From assembly GCA_903844785.1 (NCBI GenBank), contig CAIMVB010000498.1, positions 1-6,587 of the forward strand: DNA of 6,587 nucleotides. The letters run 5' to 3'. Every line of letters starts with the position of its first letter. Within the stretch, counting starts at the first letter, position 1. Below are positions 1-5,398 of this stretch, piece after piece. This DNA comes from an uncultured Rhodospirillales bacterium. Its GTDB lineage: Bacteria; Pseudomonadota; Alphaproteobacteria; Acetobacterales; Acetobacteraceae. Below the pieces are notes generated by a model. That model saw only the letters and a list, made by a program, of their open reading frames with translations, had not been told where the DNA came from and searched no databases. The position numbers and the translations under genes are program-made.

Positions 1-215
1 GCTGGAAGTGCAAGCAAAAGCCCAAGCCAGAAGGATCCGGTGGCTGCCGCCAAGGCAGCGCCCAGGTAAGCCCCCAGCATATACTGCACCCCATGGGCCA
101 GGTTGATGAAATCCATCACCCCAAAAACGAGTGTAAGCCCCGCCGCCACCAGGAAAAGCAGAATGCCAAGCTGCAGGCCATTCAAGGCCTGCACCAGGAA
201 AAGACCCGTACTCAC
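1..215 (-). CDS. LivH-type branched-chain amino acid ABC transporter permease, N-terminal part (runs off the window)
   Basis: This is the first 71 or so codons of an inner-membrane permease of the HAAT (branched-chain amino acid) ABC family; the rest lies beyond base 1. The translation opens VSTGLFLVQALNGLQLG, continues through a hydrophobic helix, and reaches FGVMDFINLAHG at about residues 34-45, followed by YMLGAYLGAAL. This is the family pattern of LivH N-termini (compare the 'INFAHGE.YMIGAY' region). The GTG at 215-213 is the first usable start because an in-frame TGA lies four codons upstream; no clear Shine-Dalgarno sequence precedes it. It starts 22 bp after the stop of the substrate-binding protein gene, so it is probably co-transcribed and forms part of the same importer. 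The partner permease (LivM) and ATPases (LivG/LivF) would be expected beyond the window. The family is clear; the substrate is not known. Confidence 0.88.
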   Translation of the reverse strand, partial: MSTGLFLVQALNGLQLGILLFLVAAGLTLVFGVMDFINLAHGVQYMLGAYLGAALAAATGSFWLGLLLALP

Positions 216-237
216 CTTTGCGGATCAGGCGCCAAAA

Positions 238-1419
238 TTAGCGCATGCGGCATTCGGCGGCCCAGGGGTCCACGTTGTTTTCCAGCACTTTGCGCACGGT
301 TTCGGTCTGGAATTTGCCATCGGCACGCTTGGCTACTTTCAGCAACCAGAAATCCTGCACCGGGTAGTGATTCACGCCGAATTTGAAATTGCCGCGCACG
401 GAAGCGAAATCCGCCGCCCGCAGCCCGGCGCGGAGCGCATCCTTATCGGCCAAGCGGCCACCCGCGCGCCGAATGGCGGAATCCAGCAGCATGGCGCCAT
501 CATAGGCCTGCGCGGCATAGCTGGCCGGCACGTAGTTGAAGGTGCTTTCGAAATCCATGACGAAGCGGCGATTGGCCGCGTTATCCATATTCGGCGCCCA
601 GCTTGCGGCCGAGAAGAAACCCACCGCCGCATCCTGCTGCGCGGGCAGCACCGCTTCATCCACCGTAAAGGTGGACAGGAAGGGGATATTGGCGAGGCCC
701 GCCTGGCGATATTGCCGCACCAGATTCACGCCAAGCCCGCCCGGCATGAAGGTGAAAATCGCATCCGGCTTCGCGGCGGCGATCTTCGCGAGCTCTGCGG
801 CGAAATCAAGCTGCGTGAGCGGCACATAAACCTCATCCACCACTTCGCCCTTGAAGCGGGATTTGAAGCCGGCCACCGCATCGCGCCCGGCCTGGTAATT
901 CGGCACCATCACAAAAACGCGCTTATAGCCTTGGTCTTCACAGACCTGGCCGATCACGGAATGCACCTGGTCGTTATTGTAAGACGTGGTGAAGAAGAAG
1001 GGGTTGCAACCACGCCCGGCATAGGTGGAAGGCCCGGCATTGGTGCTGATCAGGAAGGTATTGGCTTCCGTCACCGGGCGGATGATGGCTTGCAGGATGT
1101 TGGAGAAGACAACGCCCACGATGAAATCGCAGCGGTCGCGTTCAAGGGCGGTACGCACCTTGGTCACCGCCACATCGGGCTTCAATTCATCATCAATCAT
1201 CACGGTCTCAGCCGTGAGGCCGCCAAGCTTGCCGCCAAGATGACGTAGGCCCATCAGGAACCCATCGCGCAACTGGCTACCCAGCGCGGCTTGCGGGCCG
1301 GTTTGCACCGCAACCAGACCAATCTTCACCCCACCCGCCGGTTGGGCGTGCAAAATGGCGGGCGCTGCCAGCAGCCCCAAAGCGCCACCCACGGCGCCAC
1401 GACGCGAAATCAAGCTCAT
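238..1419 (-). CDS. ABC transporter periplasmic substrate-binding protein, LivK/HAAT type (Peripla_BP_6)
   Basis: A 393-residue type I periplasmic binding protein that would capture a small ligand and deliver it to the LivH-type permease encoded just downstream. Residues 1-25 form an export signal with R6-R7, a hydrophobic stretch and a cleavage-like LHA|Q site; the twin arginine is suggestive of Tat but lacks the full consensus. The mature part opens with VKIGLVAVQTGPQAALG (31-47), the usual first beta strand and ligand-loop region of the family. FIVGVVFSNILQAI (99-112) and ISTNAGPS (124-131) follow. C138 and C160 could form a disulphide. Length is normal for the family. ATG is preceded by a strong GGGGAGG seven bases upstream. 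From memory, the sequence resembles the aromatic-acid-associated binding proteins (2-nitrobenzoate 'Nba-like' group) more than classic leucine-binding protein, but this was not tested. The ligand is therefore uncertain; the family is secure. Confidence 0.93.
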   Translation of the reverse strand: MSLISRRGAVGGALGLLAAPAILHAQPAGGVKIGLVAVQTGPQAALGSQLRDGFLMGLRHLGGKLGGLTAETVMIDDELKPDVAVTKVRTALERDRCDFIVGVVFSNILQAIIRPVTEANTFLISTNAGPSTYAGRGCNPFFFTTSYNNDQVHSVIGQVCEDQGYKRVFVMVPNYQAGRDAVAGFKSRFKGEVVDEVYVPLTQLDFAAELAKIAAAKPDAIFTFMPGGLGVNLVRQYRQAGLANIPFLSTFTVDEAVLPAQQDAAVGFFSAASWAPNMDNAANRRFVMDFESTFNYVPASYAAQAYDGAMLLDSAIRRAGGRLADKDALRAGLRAADFASVRGNFKFGVNHYPVQDFWLLKVAKRADGKFQTETVRKVLENNVDPWAAECRMR

Positions 1420-1426
1420 GTTTAAG

Positions 1427-1433
1427 CCTCCCC
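1427..1433 (-). promoter_or_regulatory. Strong ribosome binding site for the substrate-binding protein gene
   Basis: Read on the minus strand the bases are GGGGAGG, followed by seven bases and the ATG at 1419-1417. It lies in the 35-bp gap after the hydrolase stop codon, so the binding protein can be initiated independently and more strongly than the hydrolase upstream, which fits the excess of binding protein usually needed over transporter partners. Confidence 0.75.
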
Positions 1434-1454
1434 GGTTGAAATCCCTGTTTCCTC

Positions 1455-2288
1455 TTACTGCGCGAAGCCCGGGCGCAAGGCAAGGCGGCGGGCCATTTCG
1501 CCTGCGCGAATCATCAAGGGATGGGCGGGATCCGCGAAGGGGTCCAGCACCGTGAAATGATTGGCGCCGGGCAGGGCTTCAAAACTGCCCCCCCAATGGT
1601 TCGCGAAATCGCGGCTTTGGCGGATGAATTCATCGCTCTCTGCCCCCCCCACCACAACATGCAGGCCTTCATGGGCCGGCGGGGGGAGTAGGCGGGGGGA
1701 AAGCGTCGCGATCTCAGCCCCCGTCAGCCGGAGCGCCTGGCCGATGCTGGTGCCGCGCAGCGGGCCCAATTCAAACACGCCCGAGATGGGTAGCGCCGCC
1801 CCTACCATCCCTGCCGGCAGGCCTGCTTCCCAGGCGGGCCAATCGGTCGCCAAAAGCAGCGCGGCAAGCTGCCCCCCGGCGGAATGCCCTGCCGCCAGCA
1901 GGCGCCCGCCCCTGCGCCTGTGCAAAAACGCCGCCGCGCGGCGCATTTGTTCGGCGATTTCGCCCAACGTCACGGCGGGGCAGAGATCATAGGATGGCAC
2001 CGCCACCGCTACCCCCTGGCCGAGCAAGCCTCGCGCGCAATGGCTGGCAAAGGACCGATCCAAGGCCTGCCAATAGCCGCCATGGATGAAAAGCGCGGTG
2101 GGCGCGGCCTCGGCATTGGGTGGGAGGAATAGGTCGAGCTTTTCCCTCTCCCCCGAGCCATAGGCAAGGCCGAGTTCGGCCCGCACCCCGCTTTCGCGAA
2201 AGGCTGCCGCATCGCGCGCCCAAGCAGCGATGATTTCGGCGCTTTCGGGCACGCGGGCCCGATTATTATATTCCCGTTCAGCATCCAT
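1455..2288 (-). CDS. Alpha/beta hydrolase, arylformamidase (kynurenine formamidase)-like
   Basis: A 277-residue cytoplasmic serine hydrolase with no signal peptide. The N-terminus MDAEREYNNRARVPESA resembles the arylformamidase-like subgroup of alpha/beta hydrolases. The oxyanion-hole motif HGGYW is at 69-73, as in animal kynurenine formamidase. The nucleophile elbow GHSAGG is at 134-139 (S136). D219 in ESDEF and H244 in GANHF complete a plausible Ser-Asp-His triad. SGVFELGPL (169-177) also matches the family. Known members hydrolyse N-formylkynurenine, but many bacterial relatives act on other amides or esters, so the substrate is inferred only. The frame is open upstream to 2420, but ATG 2288 is preferred: the family N-terminus begins there, and longer starts would run into the divergent gene. 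The start lies in an inverted repeat. The gene leads the transporter operon. Several G/C runs of 6-8 bases lie in its 3' third. Confidence 0.85.
   Translation of the reverse strand: MDAEREYNNRARVPESAEIIAAWARDAAAFRESGVRAELGLAYGSGEREKLDLFLPPNAEAAPTALFIHGGYWQALDRSFASHCARGLLGQGVAVAVPSYDLCPAVTLGEIAEQMRRAAAFLHRRRGGRLLAAGHSAGGQLAALLLATDWPAWEAGLPAGMVGAALPISGVFELGPLRGTSIGQALRLTGAEIATLSPRLLPPPAHEGLHVVVGGAESDEFIRQSRDFANHWGGSFEALPGANHFTVLDPFADPAHPLMIRAGEMARRLALRPGFAQ
1588..1699. repeat. Cluster of mononucleotide C/G runs inside the hydrolase gene
   Basis: Within 112 bases of the hydrolase coding region there are runs of C7 (1588-1594), C8 (1643-1650), G6 (1681-1686) and G6 (1694-1699) on the plus strand. 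The C8 run reads as G8 in the coding strand and encodes the G214-G215 pair just before the predicted catalytic Asp (D219). The C7 run encodes the Gly-Gly before SFEALP. The reading frame is intact in this copy. Such tracts are prone to strand slippage and to sequencing error. Confidence 0.6.
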
Positions 2289-2306
2289 GCGCCTATCTGC
2301 GCATGG
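2285..2306. promoter_or_regulatory. Perfect 8-bp inverted repeat between divergent genes: candidate operator or start-codon hairpin
   Basis: The plus strand reads CCATGCGC (2285-2292), a six-base spacer CTATCT, then GCGCATGG (2299-2306): two perfect 8-bp arms, 22 bp in all. It lies in the 45-bp space between the starts of the hydrolase (minus, 2288) and the deoxyribosyltransferase-family gene (plus, 2334), and its left arm contains the hydrolase start codon. As DNA it has the size and symmetry of a dimeric regulator site that could act on both divergent genes. As hydrolase mRNA it would form an 8-bp, GC-rich hairpin with the ATG in its 3' arm and the weak Shine-Dalgarno-like AGG in and beside the loop, which could lower translation. 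The symmetry is visible directly; the role is inferred. Confidence 0.5.
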
Positions 2307-2333
2307 GAAAGCCATGACAGGCAAGGCGGGGTG

Positions 2334-2894
2334 ATGCGCGTTTATCTGGCGGGGCCGGAAGTATTTCTGGCCGATCGAGAGGCGATTGCGGCGGCGAAGA
2401 AGGCCATTTGCGCCGAGCATGGGCTAATTGGCGTATTCCCGACTGACCCCGTGCCGGCTGCGCCACAAGCGGATGCCGATTGGATGCGGATTTATCTGGG
2501 CAATGAGGCGCATATCCATGGTTGCGATGCGCTGATTGCGAATTTAACGCCGTTTCGTGGCGCTTCGGCTGATCTGGGCACGGCTTATGAGCTTGGCTTC
2601 ATGCGCGCCCTTGGGCGGCCCGTGCTGGGTTACAGCAATGCGCCGGGCAATTTCACGACGCGGAGCTTGGCGGCTTTGCGCGGCGCAGTAGGCCGGCGCG
2701 CCAATGGCGCCTGGGAAGATGCCGATGGCATGGAGGTGGAGGATTTCGGCCTGACCGATAACCTCATGATTGATGGCGGCATTGCCGCTGCTGGTGGTGT
2801 ATTCGTGGTGCACGCAATCGAAGAAGCGGCACGCTGGCGCGACCTTGGCGGTTTTACCCGCTGTGTCGCGCATTTGGTGGGATTGCTGAAATAA
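2334..2894 (+). CDS. Nucleoside 2-deoxyribosyltransferase family protein
   Basis: A 186-residue cytoplasmic protein of the nucleoside 2-deoxyribosyltransferase fold (PF05014 family), whose members exchange or hydrolyse the base on (deoxy)nucleosides or nucleotides. Family marks are the opening MRVYLAGPEVF (1-11), FPTDPV (35-40), CDALIANLTPFRG (64-76), and SADLGTAYELGFM (78-90), in which E86 is in the position of the catalytic glutamate. EDFGLTDNLMID (136-147) is the C-terminal base-contacting segment. Length is normal. ATG 2334 is preferred over GTG 2331 because AAGG (2323-2326) is seven bases upstream and the protein then starts at the usual MRVYLAGP. A six-codon open frame (2314-2334) ends in TGATG, overlapping the start. 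The gene stands alone on this strand, back to back with the hydrolase operon and converging on the Bug gene. A salvage or nucleotide-cleaning role is plausible; the true substrate cannot be read from sequence. Confidence 0.9.
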   Translation: MRVYLAGPEVFLADREAIAAAKKAICAEHGLIGVFPTDPVPAAPQADADWMRIYLGNEAHIHGCDALIANLTPFRGASADLGTAYELGFMRALGRPVLGYSNAPGNFTTRSLAALRGAVGRRANGAWEDADGMEVEDFGLTDNLMIDGGIAAAGGVFVVHAIEEAARWRDLGGFTRCVAHLVGLLK

Positions 2895-2897
2895 TCT

Positions 2898-3881
2898 TCA
2901 GCTTGCGTCTATTTGCAAGCCTTCCTTCTTGATCACATCGGACCATTTGGTGATTTCACTGGCGACGAAAGCGCCGAATTGCTGCGGGCTGCCAATCATC
3001 GGCACGCCGCCCAATTCTTCAAAGCGCTTCACCGTTTCCGGCAAAGCAAGCATCGCCATGATATCGGCGTTGATGCTGTTCACCATCTCGGCCGGCATGG
3101 CGGCCTGGCCGAAAACACCGAACCAGGTATTCACTTCGTAATTTGCAAGCTCCGGCATGGTTTCGCGCATGGCTGGCACATTGGGCAACAGCGGGTGGCG
3201 TTCCTTGCTGGTGACCGCCAGGGCGCGCACGCGCCCGGATTGGATATGGCCCATGATGCCGGTCAGGTTATCAATCAGGAAGGTGACATTGCCGGCGAGC
3301 AATTCAATCTGCGCCGGGGCGGAACCGCGCGTTGGCACGTGAATGGCCTGGGCGTTCAGCATTTGCAGAAACAGCACCGGCGAAAGATGCGTGGATTGGC
3401 CCACACCCGTTGAGACATAGGGAATTGCGCCCGGCCTGGCGCGTAGCATGGCGGCAAGCTCGGCCACATTCTGCGCGGGTACGTTATTGTTGACCACCAG
3501 CACATTTGGGCCCGCGATCGTGCCGGCGATGGGTGCCAATTGTTCTGGCCGATATTGCAGATTGCGGAACAGCGAATAGCCAATCGCTTGCGGGCCGATA
3601 TTGCCCATCAGCAGTGTCAAGCCATCTGGCCGTGCGCGGACGGCTTCCACAGTTCCAATGGTACCACCTGCGCCGGTACGGTTTTCCACCACCACCGGCG
3701 TACCCCAGCGCGGCTGGAGAAACTGCGCGAGAAGACGGCCCATGATATCCGTGGTGCCACCCGCGGCGGCGGGGACAATGATGCGTACTTGGCCGGACGG
3801 GCGCCAGGATTGCGCGCGGGCAATAGCGGGGGCGGCAAGCAACGGCAAGGCGAGCGCTGCGCGGCGAGAAAGCTTGGTCAT
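2898..3881 (-). CDS. Bug-family (TctC-type) tripartite tricarboxylate transporter substrate-binding protein
   Basis: A 327-residue periplasmic solute-binding protein of the Bug/TctC family, which binds small carboxylates or related compounds. Residues 1-23 are an export signal (R6-R7, hydrophobic core, ARA|Q). The mature part shows VRIIVPAAAGGTTDIMGR (32-49), with D45 in the usual ligand-pocket position, then ENRTGAGGTIG (66-76), VSTGVGQSTHL (156-166) and LLPNVPAM (231-238). Two differences from the common pattern are visible: VPTRG at 182-186 where many members have VPYKG, and FLIDNL at 201-206 where MFDxL-like sequences are usual. No TctA or TctB membrane genes are in the window, so it is an orphan binding protein, a common state in proteobacteria rich in Bug genes. 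ATG is supported by AGGGAGG six bases upstream. It lies 69 bp after rfbD on the same strand. The ligand is unknown. Confidence 0.92.
   Translation of the reverse strand: MTKLSRRAALALPLLAAPAIARAQSWRPSGQVRIIVPAAAGGTTDIMGRLLAQFLQPRWGTPVVVENRTGAGGTIGTVEAVRARPDGLTLLMGNIGPQAIGYSLFRNLQYRPEQLAPIAGTIAGPNVLVVNNNVPAQNVAELAAMLRARPGAIPYVSTGVGQSTHLSPVLFLQMLNAQAIHVPTRGSAPAQIELLAGNVTFLIDNLTGIMGHIQSGRVRALAVTSKERHPLLPNVPAMRETMPELANYEVNTWFGVFGQAAMPAEMVNSINADIMAMLALPETVKRFEELGGVPMIGSPQQFGAFVASEITKWSDVIKKEGLQIDAS
2901..2920 (+). terminator. Possible weak terminator hairpin after the deoxyribosyltransferase-family gene
   Basis: GCTTGC (2901-2906) and GCAAGC (2915-2920) form a perfect six-base-pair stem with an eight-base loop, starting six bases after the TAA of the plus-strand gene and followed by the pyrimidine-rich CTTCCTTCTT rather than a true T run. 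It lies inside the last codons of the converging Bug gene, so coding constraint also acts on it. On the minus strand no T tract follows directly. The stem is seen; termination is a guess. Confidence 0.3.
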
Positions 3882-3887
3882 TTGGAT

Positions 3888-3894
3888 CCTCCCT
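3888..3894 (-). promoter_or_regulatory. Ribosome binding site of the Bug gene
   Basis: On the minus strand AGGGAGG is followed by six bases and the ATG at 3881-3879. It is close to the anti-16S consensus, fixes the start and indicates independent initiation rather than coupling to rfbD upstream. Confidence 0.75.
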
Positions 3895-3900
3895 GAAGTC

Positions 3901-3954
3901 TTATGGTCAGAATGCCGCTTAGTCGGGCGTAGGGGAAGGCGCCTTTATGGTCAG
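3901..3954. repeat. 10-bp direct repeat TTATGGTCAG at both ends of the rfbD-Bug gap
   Basis: TTATGGTCAG occurs at 3901-3910 and again at 3945-3954, 44 bp apart. The right copy includes the rfbD stop codon and the left copy lies 20 bp upstream of the Bug start. Between them is a 10-bp palindrome, AAGGCGCCTT (3936-3945), touching the right copy. Sequence outside the ten bases does not match between copies. No convincing terminator with a T run follows rfbD and no clear -35/-10 pair precedes the Bug gene in this 69-bp gap. Confidence 0.5.
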
Positions 3955-4838
3955 CCTTGGCGGAGTGCCGCCATCACCCGGGCCAAGCCTGCCTCCCAAG
4001 GCGGCAGCGCCACGCCAAAAACGCGGCTAAGCTTGCCATTATCCAGCCTGCCATCGGCGGGGCGCTTGGCTTTCGTTGGGTATTCAGCGGTGGTGATGGC
4101 GTGGACCTTGGGGCGCGGGCCGCCATGGCGGGCGGCTTCGGTGAAAATCGCCTCGGCAAAACCATGCCAATTGGTAAAGCCGCCGCCCGTGGCGTGATAA
4201 GTGCCGGCGAAATCATCACGCCAGCCTTCGCCCCGGATGCGGCCCAGAATGGCGGCAATGGCATCGGCCAGATCGGGCGCAGCGGTGGGGCTGCCCCATT
4301 GGTCAGCCACGACGCGGAGTTCAGGGCGCTGTTCCCCAAGCGCCAGCATGGTACGCAGAAAATTCTTGCCCATGGGCGCGAAGACCCAAGCCGTGCGGAG
4401 CACGATGCAGCGCGGATTGGCGGCCTGCGCCGCCCATTCCCCGGCAAGCTTGGTGCGGCCATAGGCGCCGAGCGGATTGGGCGCATCGCTTTCCAGATAG
4501 GGCGCGCCCTTCAGGCCATCAAAAACGTAATCGGTTGAAATCTGGATGATCGGAATGCCGGCATCGCGCGAAAGCCGCCCCAGCAAGGCAGGGCCCAGCG
4601 CATTGGCACGAAAAGCGCCCGCTTCATTATCTTCGGCCGCATCCACTGCCGTCCAGGCGGCGCAATTCACGACCGCATCGGGTTTTAGCGCTTGAAACGC
4701 GGCTACCACCGTTTCAGGCTTGTCGAATTCAAATTCCGGCTGGCCAACCAGCAGCGCTTCAAACCCCAGTGCCGGGAACGCGGTTTCAAGGCCGGTTGCC
4801 AATTGCCCACCGCGGCCGGTGACAAGGATGCGGCGCAT
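3951..4838 (-). CDS. rfbD: dTDP-4-dehydrorhamnose reductase
   Basis: This 295-residue NAD(P)H-dependent short-chain reductase carries out the last step of dTDP-L-rhamnose synthesis, reducing dTDP-4-dehydro-L-rhamnose in the cytoplasm. The N-terminal Rossmann motif is GRGGQLA (8-14). CAAWTAVDAAE (59-69) matches the family's 'AYTAVDKAE' segment. STDYVFDG (101-108) supplies T102/D103, and Y126-x3-K130 in AYGRTKLAGE is the catalytic pair. WVFAPMGKNF (151-160) and DQWGSPT (179-185) are also typical. ATG 4838 overlaps the rfbC stop codon as TGATG; a GTG one codon earlier (4841) is possible but less likely. AAAGG lies nine bases upstream, inside rfbC. It is the last gene of the rfb operon in view, followed by a 69-bp gap. 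No defect is seen. The alternative name is rmlD. Confidence 0.95.
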   Translation of the reverse strand: MRRILVTGRGGQLATGLETAFPALGFEALLVGQPEFEFDKPETVVAAFQALKPDAVVNCAAWTAVDAAEDNEAGAFRANALGPALLGRLSRDAGIPIIQISTDYVFDGLKGAPYLESDAPNPLGAYGRTKLAGEWAAQAANPRCIVLRTAWVFAPMGKNFLRTMLALGEQRPELRVVADQWGSPTAAPDLADAIAAILGRIRGEGWRDDFAGTYHATGGGFTNWHGFAEAIFTEAARHGGPRPKVHAITTAEYPTKAKRPADGRLDNGKLSRVFGVALPPWEAGLARVMAALRQG

Positions 4839-5398
4839 CACCAGGAGCCTTTCGGGAAGGGCGGCGGTATATCGGAAAGCTTCGGTGCTTTGCGGTCCTT
4901 GTCTGACAGGATCGGGTCATTGACTGGCCAATCAATGCCAAGCGCGGGGTCATTCCAGGCAATGCCGGCATCCGCTTCCCGGTCATAATAGGCGTCAACC
5001 TTGTAGAGCACTTCGGTGTCTTCTTCGAGCGTCACAAAACCATGCGCAAAGCCTGCGGGGATCCAAAGCTGCTGCCAATTGGATGCTGATAATTCACACG
5101 CCACATGCTGGCCATAAGTTGGGGAGCCTTCGCGAATATCCACCGCCACATCCAGGATGGAACCACGCACCACACGCACCAGCTTGCCCTGCGCGGAAGG
5201 CGGGCGTTGGAAATGCAGGCCGCGCACAACGCCCTTTTGCCGGGACAGGGAATGATTATCCTGTACAAAATCCGCAGTAATGCCATGGGCCGCCAGAGCT
5301 CGGCGGGAGAAGACCTCACTGAAAAAACCACGGTCATCGCCAAAGCGCGTCGGTTCAATCAGCAGCAGATCAGCAATGGCAAGGCGCTCGGCCTTCAC
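4838..5398 (-). CDS. rfbC: dTDP-4-dehydrorhamnose 3,5-epimerase
   Basis: A 186-residue cupin-fold epimerase that inverts C3 and C5 of dTDP-4-dehydro-6-deoxy-D-glucose, the third step to dTDP-L-rhamnose. Family residues are in place: R23 and E28 in [10 protein letters not shown] (21-30), VQDNHS (45-50), VVRGLHFQ (57-64) with the catalytic base H62, K72, D83, IPAGFAHGF (113-121) with H119, and Y132, the probable catalytic acid. The length is the usual one. The start is GTG at 5398-5396, overlapping the rfbA stop by four bases (GTGA), with GAAGG nine bases upstream inside rfbA; starting here gives the usual N-terminal distance to '[15 protein letters not shown]'. It overlaps rfbD by one base at its other end. 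The overlaps imply translational coupling and equal output of the pathway enzymes. The alternative name is rmlC. Confidence 0.95.
   Translation of the reverse strand: MKAERLAIADLLLIEPTRFGDDRGFFSEVFSRRALAAHGITADFVQDNHSLSRQKGVVRGLHFQRPPSAQGKLVRVVRGSILDVAVDIREGSPTYGQHVACELSASNWQQLWIPAGFAHGFVTLEEDTEVLYKVDAYYDREADAGIAWNDPALGIDWPVNDPILSDKDRKAPKLSDIPPPFPKGSW

Noticed and set aside
103..1248. A 381-codon plus-strand open frame antisense to the substrate-binding protein gene.
   Set aside because: It is a shadow of the minus-strand gene: the translation is rich in His, Arg and Gly with no family motif, while the minus strand gives a complete binding protein with signal peptide and ribosome binding site.
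2264..2269. TATTAT as a -10 box for the deoxyribosyltransferase-family gene.
   Set aside because: The AT-rich stretch is explained by the conserved Glu-Tyr-Asn-Asn codons of the hydrolase, and no good -35 element lies at the right distance.
2293..2304. ATG-CGC-AGA-TAG three-codon leader frame before the hydrolase on the minus strand.
   Set aside because: It is a by-product of the inverted repeat, which places an ATG in both arms; it has no ribosome binding site and is too short to support.
2289..2420. Longer starts for the hydrolase at 2315 or 2420.
   Set aside because: The extra residues match nothing in the family; the 2420 start would overlap the divergent gene by 87 bases, and neither has a Shine-Dalgarno sequence. 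The family N-terminus fits ATG 2288.
3936..3945. AAGGCGCCTT as a terminator after rfbD.
   Set aside because: It is a palindrome without a loop and no T run follows on the minus strand, so it does not look like an intrinsic terminator.
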